Positions 27,662 to 36,100 of a stretch of DNA of 60,263 nt are shown here, one piece after another. The first letter of the stretch is position 1. Every line of letters begins with the position of its first letter. Both the position numbers and the translations under genes were made by a program. The notes beneath the pieces were generated by a model. It had not been told where the DNA came from, made no database searches, and saw nothing but the letters and a program-made list of their open reading frames with translations. The DNA lies in contig JAMPXH010000010.1 of NCBI GenBank assembly GCA_023701285.1, positions 1 through 60,263 of the forward strand, in the 5' to 3' direction. This stretch comes from Candidatus Didemnitutus sp. (GTDB lineage Bacteria; Verrucomicrobiota; Verrucomicrobiia; Opitutales; Opitutaceae).

Positions 27662-28764
27662 AAGTGCGACATTTCGGAGGAGTGTCCTATTCACAACTTC
27701 ACTCCGAGGAAAGGTATTCCATCGCGTTGATGCGAGCCCGCAGATGCCCGGTCAGCGAGATGGCCCGGGCGCTCGGACGACATCGCAGCACCATCTACCG
27801 GGAAGTTAGGCGCAACGCCGCCAAGTTCGACGGCGCTTACCGGCCATACTTCGCAACGGAGAAGGCCCATGGCCGACGGCGGCGATCGCGACGCAACCGT
27901 CGCTACACCCCGGAACACTTCGTGGTGATCGAGCGGCTCCTGCGTGAGGATTACAGCCCGCAGCAGATCGTCGGACGGCTGCGGTTGGAGGGCGTCCAAG
28001 TGATGAGTCACGAGACAATCTACTTGCACGTCTGGGCGGATCGGGCGCACGGCGGCACGCTTTGGCGCCACCTGCGGCACCTGACCAAGGTCAACCGCAA
28101 GCGCTACGCCCGGCACGACAGCCGCGGCCGCCTGGCCGGCAAGCGGATGATCACCGAACGCCCAGCCATCGTTGAGCGGCGGGAGCGGCTCGGCGACTGG
28201 GAGATCGATACGGTGCACGGTCTGGGCAAACCCGCCGTCGTCACGGTGGTCGAGCGCAAGAGCGGCCTGGTGCGCCTCGGACCGATCCCGCGGGTCGGCG
28301 CCGAGGAGACGCTGCAGCGCACCACCGCGATCCTGCGCCACGAACCGCACCCCATCCGCACCATCACCGCCGACAACGGCTGCGAGTTCCACAGCTACAA
28401 GCGACTCGAGCGACGTCTCGGCACCACCGTCTATTTTGCCACGCCCCACCACGCGTGGGAGCGCGCCACCAACGAGAACACCAACGGCCTGCTGCGCCAA
28501 TACCTGCCGAAGCGCACCTGCCTGCGCGATCTCACACAGCACCAGTGCAACGTCTTCGCCGCGCGCCTAAATGACCGGCCGAGACTGCGCCTCGGCTTCC
28601 TCACTCCCAACGAAGTATATTACAATCTCCCCGTGGAGCGACGGCCTTGGGTCGCTCCCTGCGGCAAGCTCTTGGGCTCCTGTCCTCGGGAGCGACCCAA
28701 GGCCTACCCATCTGCCAGCCGGGCTTACTATAAACGCCGCGACCGCTTCACCTCTGTCGCACTT
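27662..28764 (+). mobile_element. IS30-family insertion sequence
   Basis: A ~1.1-kb element with short inverted repeats: aagtgcgaca at 27662-27671 and its complement tgtcgcactt at 28755-28764. A single transposase spans it. The exact ends may lie up to ~10 bp further out, since the transposase stop is at 28771. It landed at the 3' end of cassette 6. Confidence 0.85.
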
Positions 28765-28773
28765 CAAACCTGA
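27664..28773 (+). CDS. IS30-family transposase
   Basis: The 369-residue DDE transposase has the N-terminal helix-turn-helix (MARALGRHRSTIYREVRRN) and the catalytic triad in GDWEIDTVHG, TADNGCEF and the Glu of ATNENTNGLLRQYLPK. It ends in VALQT, a usual IS30 C-terminus. The GTG start lies within the left inverted repeat. Near the C-terminus an extra segment (RPWVAPCGKLLG... RPKAYP) is encoded by a palindrome at 28643-28704. The reading frame stays open across it, so the enzyme may still work. Transcription is opposite to the cassettes. Confidence 0.92.
   Translation: MRHFGGVSYSQLHSEERYSIALMRARRCPVSEMARALGRHRSTIYREVRRNAAKFDGAYRPYFATEKAHGRRRRSRRNRRYTPEHFVVIERLLREDYSPQQIVGRLRLEGVQVMSHETIYLHVWADRAHGGTLWRHLRHLTKVNRKRYARHDSRGRLAGKRMITERPAIVERRERLGDWEIDTVHGLGKPAVVTVVERKSGLVRLGPIPRVGAEETLQRTTAILRHEPHPIRTITADNGCEFHSYKRLERRLGTTVYFATPHHAWERATNENTNGLLRQYLPKRTCLRDLTQHQCNVFAARLNDRPRLRLGFLTPNEVYYNLPVERRPWVAPCGKLLGSCPRERPKAYPSASRAYYKRRDRFTSVALQT
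28643..28704. repeat. Palindromic element inside the IS30 transposase gene
   Basis: Perfect 17-bp arms ggccttgggtcgctccc and gggagcgacccaaggcc enclose 28 bp. The right side continues to CCTACC, the same terminus as the hrpA palindromes. The frame stays open through it and codes extra residues late in the protein. Confidence 0.75.
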
Positions 28774-29179
28774 AATTATTCTTCTTCTTGGTTCGAGCTA
28801 CCTGCGAGGAGGCCAGCATTTCCTGATACTTCTCTTCGGTGCCGTGATAGAGAAAGACCTCGCGCATGCCCTCGATGACCGACTTCGGCAAGAAGCGGCC
28901 AATCTCTTTCCGGACTTCTCGATGGGTCGGCAGATGTTCGAAAAACGAGACGGTCACCATGGTCAGCAAATCGTCCGAAGCGTCTTTACCGCGTGGAGCC
29001 TCAAGGCACCACTGGGCATACTGGTATATCCGGCGGATGAGATCTTCGTCCTGCTGAAGGTGCGCCTGATAGAGCACCTCGCCCAACTCATGAAAAAAGA
29101 GATTAGGACTCTTCTCTTGCTGGAGCTGCTTCCGGCACTCCGGCAATCGATCAAATGCTTCTTTGCGCCAGCGGGACAT
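28748..29179 (-). CDS. Cassette 6: unknown protein, 3' end altered by IS30
   Basis: 143 residues of no family I can name. The start MSRWRKEAFDRL closely resembles that of the cassette 2 product (MYSWRKDSFDKL). The middle contains FFEHLPTHREVRKEI and looks mostly helical. About the last ten residues (after NNFRF) come from the IS30 end, where the present stop lies, so the native C-terminus is lost. The true stop and attC are across the element to the left. Confidence 0.75.
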   Translation of the reverse strand: MSRWRKEAFDRLPECRKQLQQEKSPNLFFHELGEVLYQAHLQQDEDLIRRIYQYAQWCLEAPRGKDASDDLLTMVTVSFFEHLPTHREVRKEIGRFLPKSVIEGMREVFLYHGTEEKYQEMLASSQVARTKKKNNFRFEVRQR

Positions 29180-29186
29180 TTTCTTC

Positions 29187-29269
29187 GGCGAACGTTAAAG
29201 GTGAGACACGCGCGGGCGAGCGTGGACTGAGCCCTTTTGAGCAACTGGAGATGCTGGGCGGAGCTGGGC
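29187..29269 (-). repeat. attC site of cassette 5 (degenerate)
   Basis: 83 bp ending in GTTCGCC on the recombining side. The opposite core reads GCCCAGC instead of GCCCAAC, losing the conserved AAC. The stem around CACGC/GCGTG is retained. Confidence 0.65.
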
Positions 29270-29283
29270 CATGCGAATCACGG

Positions 29284-29526
29284 TCACTTCCCGCGCGTTG
29301 TCTCTAGTGGCTGGATCGGCTCTTCTTTCTTCTGCGGTTTACGGGACTGAAAGAATGAAAACCAGAGAAACGCGGTAGCGAGCGCTACGAGAATCACTCT
29401 TATCCAACTTTCGACCGACACCGGAAATCGCCCTACCAAGCCGTCGATCGTGAAGCCTAGCACAACGGCAAGCATCAGGCTCATGACGAGGGCTCCGGCA
29501 TACAGGAGCTTTGATTGAGAGGTCAT
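29284..29526 (-). CDS. Cassette 5: small two-helix membrane protein
   Basis: 80 residues with two hydrophobic segments (LLYAGALVMSLMLAVVLGF and IRVILVALATAFLWFSFF) and a charged C-terminal tail (SRKPQKKEEP). No family is recognised. The gene begins 5 bp before the neighbouring attC and fits the cassette pattern. Confidence 0.65.
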   Translation of the reverse strand: MTSQSKLLYAGALVMSLMLAVVLGFTIDGLVGRFPVSVESWIRVILVALATAFLWFSFFQSRKPQKKEEPIQPLETTRGK

Positions 29527-29531
29527 CTTCC

Positions 29532-29623
29532 GCCGATCGATCTCTGGTCAGCCACGCCGAGCTGGCGACTCGAAATTCGAAGCGGACCCCGTCGAGGCGT
29601 TGCGCTGTAGCGGCTGGTTGGGC
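29532..29623 (-). repeat. attC site of cassette 4, mutated crossover core
   Basis: 92 bp, about 91% identical to the attC at 29935. On the crossover side the core reads GATCGGC instead of GTTGGGC, so the GTT triplet needed for strand exchange is lost. Confidence 0.75.
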
Positions 29624-29629
29624 TCTTCT

Positions 29630-29929
29630 TCAAATCGCGACATTTTCAATTTCATCATCCGAGATACCGACCAGCGCATCCATGACTTCTTGTGCTTCGT
29701 CGTCGGAGTAACCAGCGAGCTCCAAAATAGAAGGAGTAGAAACCCCGAGAAAGTCGATGAGCTCGGAATGCGACAAGCCGGCTAGATCGCCTCTCTTTAA
29801 GTAACGACAGCACGCCAGCTTCTTCTCTTGTTCGTTCTTGGCGTGGCGAAACTCTGCCGCAGCTTCCTTCGACACTTGGTCAACGAGAGCATCGTAAGCC
29901 TCCGGGGAAAGATCTTCGTCTGTGCTCAT
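29630..29929 (-). CDS. Cassette 4: small acidic unknown protein
   Basis: 99 residues, predicted helical and acidic, with SHSELIDFLGVSTPSILELAG suggesting a small helical bundle. A near-C-terminal acidic run (SDDEAQEVMDALVGISDDE) stands out. No known family. The gene starts 6 bp from the next attC, as expected for a cassette gene. Confidence 0.65.
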   Translation of the reverse strand: MSTDEDLSPEAYDALVDQVSKEAAAEFRHAKNEQEKKLACCRYLKRGDLAGLSHSELIDFLGVSTPSILELAGYSDDEAQEVMDALVGISDDEIENVAI

Positions 29930-29934
29930 CTTCT

Positions 29935-30026
29935 GCCCAACGATCTCTGGTCAGCCACGCCGAGCTGGCGACTCCAAACTCGAAACGGACCTGGTCGAGG
30001 CGTTGCGCTGTAGCGGCTGGTTCGGC
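29935..30026 (-). repeat. attC site of cassette 3
   Basis: 92 bp with ends GCCGAAC and GTTGGGC in cassette orientation, forming an imperfect long hairpin. Paralogous to the attC at 29532. Confidence 0.82.
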
Positions 30027-30046
30027 GCTTTCTTCATGGGCTACGA

Positions 30047-30307
30047 TCAGCCAACGGGGGTGACATCTTCAGGAAATCGACTGAGCCGCTCCCAATCCTG
30101 CTCTGAAACCTCGTCGTGAAGGTCACGTGAATGCCATGCTCGGTTCAGATGTGCGTAGATGTGCCCCAAGCTCACGCGAAGCTCTTCTTCGTCTATAGAC
30201 CCATCGGCCGTCATCTTACCGACGAGATCTTTCAGGTGCTCCTGCGCATCCTCCAAACCATAGACGAGCTGACTCCAAGGGACCGGATTTGTCTTTTCGT
30301 CGATCAT
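30047..30307 (-). CDS. Cassette 3: small unknown protein
   Basis: 86 residues, soluble and mixed-charge, with an apparent helical hairpin (QLVYGLEDAQEHLKDLVGK, then a second helix with HIYAHLNRAWHSRD). No family is recognised. The start lies 8 bp after the cassette junction at 30316, so its leader is minimal. Confidence 0.65.
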   Translation of the reverse strand: MIDEKTNPVPWSQLVYGLEDAQEHLKDLVGKMTADGSIDEEELRVSLGHIYAHLNRAWHSRDLHDEVSEQDWERLSRFPEDVTPVG

Positions 30308-30315
30308 CTTTCTTT

Positions 30316-30375
30316 GCCGAACGCCATCAGTCAGCCACGCGCGAAGCGCGTTGCGCTGTGATGATCTGGTTAGGC
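30316..30375 (-). repeat. attC site of cassette 2
   Basis: 60 bp with ends GCCTAAC and GTTCGGC in cassette orientation and a central CGCGCTTCGCGCG hairpin. It overlaps the stop codon of the 204-aa gene. Confidence 0.85.
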
Positions 30376-30984
30376 GTTCTTTCTTTTTTCATGCTCATCT
30401 ATCTCTTTCTTCTCATCTGCGATGAGACTGAGATATGTCTCGCGCAGTTTAGCATCACGCATCAACTGCGCTTCGCGCTGGGCGACTCGTAGAAGATCAT
30501 AATCATCTTCGACCACGCCGAGGTAGCCGACTGGAAGCTCGTGGGTGGAATAGCCGACAAAACCGAGAATCCTCAAAATCAGGCGTCGACGCGTGTGGTC
30601 ACACGAAGGATCGAGCTCAACTGCTCGAATAAGGTCATTCAAATCGCCGGTCCAACGGAACGGCTCGGGATTGCTGGGTTCAGCGCTCTTCCAGGCGTCG
30701 ATAACTGGAGCGATGAAACGACGACTCAGTGGCTCTGGGAGGAGCCGATGGCCGGTCCCACCTTCAGTCTCGCGGCATAACAAGCTGGCGAGGTAGCGCT
30801 GCCGCTCGTGCGGGAGCGCACGCAGAGTCGAGAGCAAATCTTCGATATGCTTTAGAGCCTCTTTTCTTAACCCGCGCGCAAGAAGCTCAGTATAGCTGAC
30901 GTAATCCGACAGCTCAGGAACGCCGGCTAAGCGCTCCTTAAGCGACGCGAGCTTATCGAATGAGTCTTTGCGCCAAGAATACAT
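30370..30984 (-). CDS. Cassette 2: unknown protein
   Basis: 204 residues, largely helical, of no family I can name. It shares its first residues with the cassette 6 product (W-R-K-D/E-x-F-D-K/R-L). Internal segments such as GFVGYSTHELPVGYLG and an arginine-rich DHTRRRLILRIL are distinctive. The stop (TAA) is part of its own attC core site. Start 30984 lies ~8 bp from the upstream cassette boundary. Confidence 0.7.
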   Translation of the reverse strand: MYSWRKDSFDKLASLKERLAGVPELSDYVSYTELLARGLRKEALKHIEDLLSTLRALPHERQRYLASLLCRETEGGTGHRLLPEPLSRRFIAPVIDAWKSAEPSNPEPFRWTGDLNDLIRAVELDPSCDHTRRRLILRILGFVGYSTHELPVGYLGVVEDDYDLLRVAQREAQLMRDAKLRETYLSLIADEKKEIDEHEKRKNA

Positions 30985-30992
30985 GCTTCTTT

Positions 30993-31059
30993 GCCTAACG
31001 TTCAGTGATGAGCCATGGCAGTGCGCAGCACGGCCATTGGCTCTGGCCGCTTGTTGGCC
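30993..31059 (-). repeat. attC site of cassette 1
   Basis: 67 bp with ends GGCCAAC and GTTAGGC in cassette orientation. GAGCCA-A-TGGC pairs with GCCATGGCTC leaving one unpaired A. Same class as those at 27001 and 27577. Confidence 0.87.
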
Positions 31060-31062
31060 CTT

Positions 31063-31446
31063 CTATTCATAGCGCTTGGCAATCTCGACCAGGTCGCGAT
31101 GGGCGGCCGAAATCAGCGCATCGGCACTTGCCGAATCTTTCCCGGCCTTGAGCAACGCAAGGCCCTCCTCGAAACCGCGAACATAGGCTTCGAAGGCGGG
31201 CCTCAGCTCCTTCTTTGTGTAGTCCACGTCTATGGCGCGCAAAGCGACGACATAGGCTTCGGCAGCCTCCAAGCTCTCTCCTTTCTTCTTTCTTTCGTCG
31301 TTCGCTTTGCCGATGGCCGAGAACACATCACGTGTGCGCTGGGTCTGGATGAAATCGACGAAGCCGAAACCGACCAAAACGGCGAAGCAGACGCTGATCA
31401 CCGCGAAAATGCCCTGAGCGCGCTTTGATGAGAGATCGATCTTCAT
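31063..31446 (-). CDS. Cassette 1: single-pass membrane protein of unknown function
   Basis: 127 residues starting MKIDLSSKRAQG, with one transmembrane helix (GIFAVISVCFAVLVGFGFV) and a helical soluble domain of ~95 residues outside the membrane. As the cassette next to attI it should be the best expressed and, by the usual rule, the newest. A start codon 24 bp further upstream would cross the attI junction, so I use 31446. Confidence 0.7.
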   Translation of the reverse strand: MKIDLSSKRAQGIFAVISVCFAVLVGFGFVDFIQTQRTRDVFSAIGKANDERKKKGESLEAAEAYVVALRAIDVDYTKKELRPAFEAYVRGFEEGLALLKAGKDSASADALISAAHRDLVEIAKRYE

Positions 31447-31452
31447 GCTTCC

Positions 31453-31632
31453 GGCCAACAGTATATTCAACTTAACTGAGTTGATGATAACAACAACATG
31501 GCCCGCGAAGGGATGAGGCCCGATAAGTTCCTGAAAATCAACACTCGACTTGGCTGGGTTGAGCTTTTTGCGCGTTGATTTTTACCGGCGTAAAGCTCAA
31601 CTCGGGGACGCACTGGGGCCGGTGCGTGTAAG
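31453..31632. promoter_or_regulatory. attI and intI/cassette promoter region with nested inverted repeats
   Basis: The first cassette joins at GTTGGCC (complement of 31453-31459). Between it and intI lie two interleaved inverted repeats: aaaatcaac (31534) with gttgatttt (31574), and gttgagcttt (31558) with aaagctcaac (31592). They are candidates for integrase-binding sites or for control of intI. A -10-like TATACT on the minus strand (31460-31465) could serve the cassettes, but no matching -35 is clear. Confidence 0.65.
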
Positions 31633-32967
31633 ATGGACAATCAGCCCCTATCTTTTCCCGAGTGGAAGGACGCCTTGGCAAACGCCGGCTTGAATCCGGC
31701 CGACGAAACGGCCTATCGGCGGGAAATCATCACCTTGCTCAAGCACTGCAAAACGCAGCATGTGCCGGTGACGGTGGAACTGGCCAAACAGTATGTTGAG
31801 CAGCACGAGCCTGCGCGCTCCGGTCCGGTGCGGGAGGCATTGCGCTGGTTTGTGCGGGCAGCGCGGGGCAACGCGGGGGAAAGAAAGATTGATGCGCCGC
31901 AAGGTGGCGCGCGGAGCGGAGCGGCGGCGAGTCCGTCGCCTCCGGCCCGCCCGCCCAAGCGCGCGGTGATCTTGCGTCCGATGGAGCCGAAGCCTGCGGC
32001 GACGGATTTGGGCGGGCCGGATTGGGAGCAGGCGCTGGTGAAGACGATGCGATTGCGCGGTCTGCTCTGGCGCACGGAATACAGCTACCGCGCTTGGGCG
32101 CGGCGTTTTGCCGCCTACCTCGCGCCGCGCTCGCCCTATGCGGCGAGCGGGAAGGAGGTGCAGGCATTCCTGACCGATCTGGCCGTGCAGGGGCGCGCCA
32201 GCGCTTCGGGCCAGCGACAGGCGCTGTGTGCGATCGTGTTTCTGATGCAGGAGGCGCTGGGCCGGGATCTCGGCGAAATGGATTTCCAACGAGCGACCCC
32301 GCGGGTGCGCGTGCCAGTTTTCCTGACGCAGGACGAGTGTCGGCGCTTGTTTGCCCAGTTGAGCGGCACGCACCGGCTGATGGCTGAGCTGGCCTACGGC
32401 GCGGGGCTGCGACTCATGGAATTGCTCCGCTTGCGGGTGCACCACTTGGATCTGGAGCGGTGCCAGCTCCATGTGAAAGGGGGCAAAGGCGACAAAGACC
32501 GCATTACGGTGATCCCGGAAGTGCTGCTGCCCCGCCTGCAGGAGCAGTTGGAGCGGCTGCGCCCGCTCCATGCGGAAGATCGAAAGGTTGGGCTGGCCGG
32601 CGTCTGGTTGCCCGATGGTCTGGAGAAGAAATTCCGCCGGGCAGGAGAGCGATGGGAATGGCAGTGGCTGTTTCCTTCGCGCGAGGCCAGTCGCGATCCA
32701 TCAAGCGGCATCGTCCGTCGCCACCACACGCTCGATGGGGCGTTTCAAAGTGCGGTGCGAAAAGCGGCGGCCGCGGCGGGAATCAACAAGCGGGTCACGC
32801 CGCATGTGTTTCGGCACTCGTTTGCGACGCACTTGCTGGAGGGAGGCGCCGACATCCGGACCGTGCAGGAGCTGCTGGGGCATGCCGATATCCGCACGAC
32901 GCAGATTTATCTGCACTGCATCAAAAAGCCGGGGCTCGGTGTGCGGAGTCCGCTGGATCGGACGTGA
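31633..32967 (+). CDS. intI: Integron integrase (IntI-family tyrosine recombinase) with N-terminal extension
   Basis: The 444-residue enzyme has all catalytic residues: Arg260 ([10 protein letters not shown]), His391 and Arg394 ([13 protein letters not shown]), His417 (LLGHADIRT) and Tyr426 (IYLH). The IntI-specific insert is present as [20 protein letters not shown], then SSGIVRRHH, matching the equivalent part of IntI1; the end GVRSPLDRT also matches. A core-binding domain starts near residue 130. The ~125 residues before it are extra compared with typical IntI (about 320-340 residues) and include a helical segment and a Pro/Ala-rich linker. It recombines folded single-stranded attC with attI. 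Confidence 0.95.
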   Translation: MDNQPLSFPEWKDALANAGLNPADETAYRREIITLLKHCKTQHVPVTVELAKQYVEQHEPARSGPVREALRWFVRAARGNAGERKIDAPQGGARSGAAASPSPPARPPKRAVILRPMEPKPAATDLGGPDWEQALVKTMRLRGLLWRTEYSYRAWARRFAAYLAPRSPYAASGKEVQAFLTDLAVQGRASASGQRQALCAIVFLMQEALGRDLGEMDFQRATPRVRVPVFLTQDECRRLFAQLSGTHRLMAELAYGAGLRLMELLRLRVHHLDLERCQLHVKGGKGDKDRITVIPEVLLPRLQEQLERLRPLHAEDRKVGLAGVWLPDGLEKKFRRAGERWEWQWLFPSREASRDPSSGIVRRHHTLDGAFQSAVRKAAAAAGINKRVTPHVFRHSFATHLLEGGADIRTVQELLGHADIRTTQIYLHCIKKPGLGVRSPLDRT

Positions 32968-33028
32968 GGCCGGGGGGGCGGCGGACAGTTAACGGTGAGC
33001 AGTTAAAGGTAAGTGCTGAGCGGGGGGC

Positions 33029-33076
33029 GGTAGGCGGGGGGCGTGAATTCGGCTCAGCCGGAGGATTCGCCCTACC
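33029..33076. repeat. Diverged copy of the hrpA-type palindromic element
   Basis: It runs from ggtagg to cctacc in the 209-bp gap after intI. Its right part matches 21 of 26 bases of the right arm found in hrpA; the left arm is shortened and degenerate. The remainder of this gap shows nothing else. Confidence 0.55.
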
Positions 33077-33176
33077 CTCCGTCCCGCGGTCGCGGCGGGA
33101 TTGCCGATGCGCGCGAGCAAGCGCGAGCGGGTGCGCCGGGGGACGCGTTGGAAAAGAGGATTGTCGCCGCAGGCCT

Positions 33177-36100
33177 TCAGCCGAGCGGTTGCACGCCGAG
33201 CGTGCCGACCAGCGAGGCGCGGTAGGCGGGCGAGGCGGCGCGGGCGGACTCGGTGCGCGCGGCTTCGAGCCGGGCGCGCAGGCCGAGGCGCTCCACGATG
33301 TCGGCGTTGGCCGGCACGGCGACGTAGGCCTCGAGCGTCTGCACGTGGCGCTGCCAGGTGCGGATGTCGAGCGCCTGCTTGGCGTCGAGCCGCGCGCGAT
33401 ACCAGTCGCTGGCGAGCAGGTTTTCGCGGGTGAAGAGCGCCCGGAAGGCGGGCGAGTCGAGCGTCCAGCCCTCGGCGGTGACGCCCTTCGTCATGATCTC
33501 GAGCAGGGCGCGGAGCGGCGGGCAGGCGAGCGCGACGGTGCCGTCGTCGAAGTAACTCTGCGCCACGCGCTGGTGGGTGGAGCAGATGTTGTCCATGCCG
33601 TCGGCGAAGAGGGCGGCGTCCTGCGTCTCGGGGCGCAGCATGGCGTCGGTGAAGACCGAGTGCGGGTGCGTGAACATGCGGGCGAGGAATTCGCGGGCGA
33701 ATTTCTCGGTGATGCGGTAGCCGAGGCGGCTGGCCTGGACGGGGCGGCCGGCGTGGACGAAATCCCCGCACTTCTCGAGGTAGCCCTCGCGGATGAGGTA
33801 GGCGGGCTCGCGGACCTCGGGCTTCAGGCGCGACCAGATTTCGGGGATGAGGAGGCTGATGTCGTGATCGACGCGGCAGTGCGGACCGACGTAGCCGGCG
33901 GCGGAGACGAACGAGGGCAGGCCGGTGAGGATGTTGGAGACGAGCGCGGCGTTGAGGTCGATGATCGCGGGCAGGGCGTTGAACGGCCCCTTGGTCAACG
34001 CGCCTTCGGAGCCGGCACCCGTGGTGGAGGGCGACTTGCCAGTCATGGAGCTGATGAACTCCATGAAGAGTTCGGGCAGCTCGAAGTAGTGCAGCGGGTT
34101 GAAGACGGCGAGCGAACGGATGGCGGCCTGCGGCTCAGGCGGATTGTTGCGGCGGCCGGGCACCTGCGCATCGACCGGCATCAGCACCGGCACATCGACA
34201 GGGAGGCGGCGGTAGAGGCGGGAGCACATCTCGGCGAGGTGCACGCTGCGCGCGTCGGCGAGATCGGAGCGGAGCTGGAGATAGCGCGGGTTCTTCGAGG
34301 GCTTGCCGTCGACGAGCCGCGGGTGCGCGGACGAGACAAAGTAGGCCGGGCCGGACGCCTCGGTGGCGGCGCGACGCACGAGGTCCTGCATGGGCGCGGT
34401 GTATTGGGTGAAGCCGATGGCGTCGTCCATCAGCTGCTGCGCGTCGGTGCGGGTGAGGGGCTCGAAGTTGGAGATGAAGTTGCCGGGCTCGGAGAGCTGG
34501 CTCTCGGTGAAGCGGTCGTAGCCGCGGTGGATGGCCTCGTCGGGGCGCTGGAAGAGACGTTGCTCGCAGTTTTCCACGAATTTCTGCGAGAGCTCGCCGC
34601 GGGCGGGCGCGCTGCGGCCGAGGGCCGGCGCGGGCACCACAACGGAGGCGGTGATGTCGTCCTCCATCTGGACCTTGGCGGCGGGATGGAAGTCCTCGCG
34701 GAGGCCGAAGACGCGCCAGGTGCCGTCGGCCTCGTAGCCGACGCGGAGGTAGCTGGCGACGAGCTTGCGGTTGTCGCATTTCAGCTCGTTGCCGGGGTTG
34801 CCGTTGATGACGTCGGCGGAGAAGTGCTCGCGCCAGCGGTCGCCCCAGGCGGGGACGTAGTGGCGTTTCACGACGAAGACGATCTCGCGCAGGTAGTGCG
34901 GGATGGAGCGGAGCCACTCGTTGTAGGCGTCGCTGTAGTCGTCGGAGGGCGTGAGGAGCTTGATGACGGAGCCGAGGGAGCGCTCGGTGCTGAGGATGGG
35001 GCGGCTGTCGGTGCCGCGGCGGGCGGGATCGCGGAAGCGGTCGGAGTAATCGCGGGCGATGAGGTCGGCGACGCGCTGCATGTCGCGCTCGAAGTCGGCG
35101 ATGAAGACCGGGCCGGGCAGGATCGCGTCGGAGATGGCCTTGGAGATCTCGGATTTGCCGCCGCCGGAGACGGTGCAGGGCTTGTGGCAGAGCGTGACCT
35201 CGGCGAGCGTGCCGATGAGGCGCCAGGTGTTCTGCGCGGGCTGGCGCTCGAGGGCGATCTTGTAGCCCGAGGGGCGCACGTAGGTGCAACCGGCGCGCAG
35301 CGGCAGGCTGTAGTCCCGGCCGGCGTGCTGCCAGGTGAGGCGCTGGGCAGCGAGGTCGAACTGGGTGTGCTCGGCGACGTAGAAAATGTCGGGATACTTG
35401 CGGTCGATGCCGTAGCCTTCGGGTTGGACGTCGACGAGCGAGGTGTAGTCGCGGGCGACATCGGCGAAGGAGTAGCCCTTCTGCTTCACGTAACGGTTGC
35501 CCGAGACGCCGTCGCCCTGGTCGTAGGACGGGAACACGAGCGCGCCGCCGGCGTGTTCCTCCTCGGCGAGGCCGAAGAGGTTGGCCGAATAGCTGATCTG
35601 GGTCTTCACCTCCTTCTTGCAGTAACCGAAATAGTTGTCGGCGATGAGGGTGAGGACGACGCCGCTGGAGTCGCGGGTGCAGACCTTGAAGGCGGAGCCG
35701 CCGTTGTAGCGCTCGTCCTCCTTGCGCCAGCACATGCCGTCGCGGCGCTGGCGGGGCGTGGCCTGGTCGTAGTGCGGGAGGCCGAGTTCGCGCTTGGTGA
35801 CGGCGGTGAGGTGCGGGGCGAGGATGACGCAGCCGGTGTGGCCGGTCCAGCCGGCGGGGTTCAGCGCGGCATCGTTGTCGGGCAGGTAGGGATCGCCGCC
35901 GTTGCCGAAGATGGACTCGACGAAATCGAGGTTGGCCACGAGCGAGCCCGGGGCGAAGAACCGGGTCTCCATGCGCTTCTCGCCGATGAAGCCGGGCACG
36001 GCGGGCACAACGAGGGGACGGAGCAGGAGCGACACGAAGCAGTGCGCCTCGTGGCCGGAGCCGGCGGTGAAGGGCAGTTCCTGCAGCGCCGGCGGCGGGC

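Larger units (their letters stand above)
26549..32967 (-). mobile_element. Chromosomal integron: eight cassettes, attI region and divergent intI
   Basis: The integrase gene points right. To its left, eight small genes all lie on the minus strand, each followed by a hairpin-forming attC with terminal sites such as GCCTAAC and GTTAGGC. Start codons usually sit 5-20 bp after a cassette junction. From the integrase outward the products are: 127-aa membrane protein, 204-aa, 86-aa, 99-aa, 80-aa membrane protein, 143-aa (IS30-interrupted), NUDIX and EF-Tu domain III-like. Base composition looks clearly lower in G+C than the flanking genes. There is no resistance gene and no transposon framework, so this is a sedentary environmental integron. 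Confidence 0.92.

Noticed and set aside
27001-31059. Reading the hairpins of this region as REP elements or a CRISPR array
   Set aside because: They bound single genes of one orientation, carry integron core sites and an unpaired base in the stem, and are next to an integron integrase. Spacers and repeats of CRISPR type are absent.
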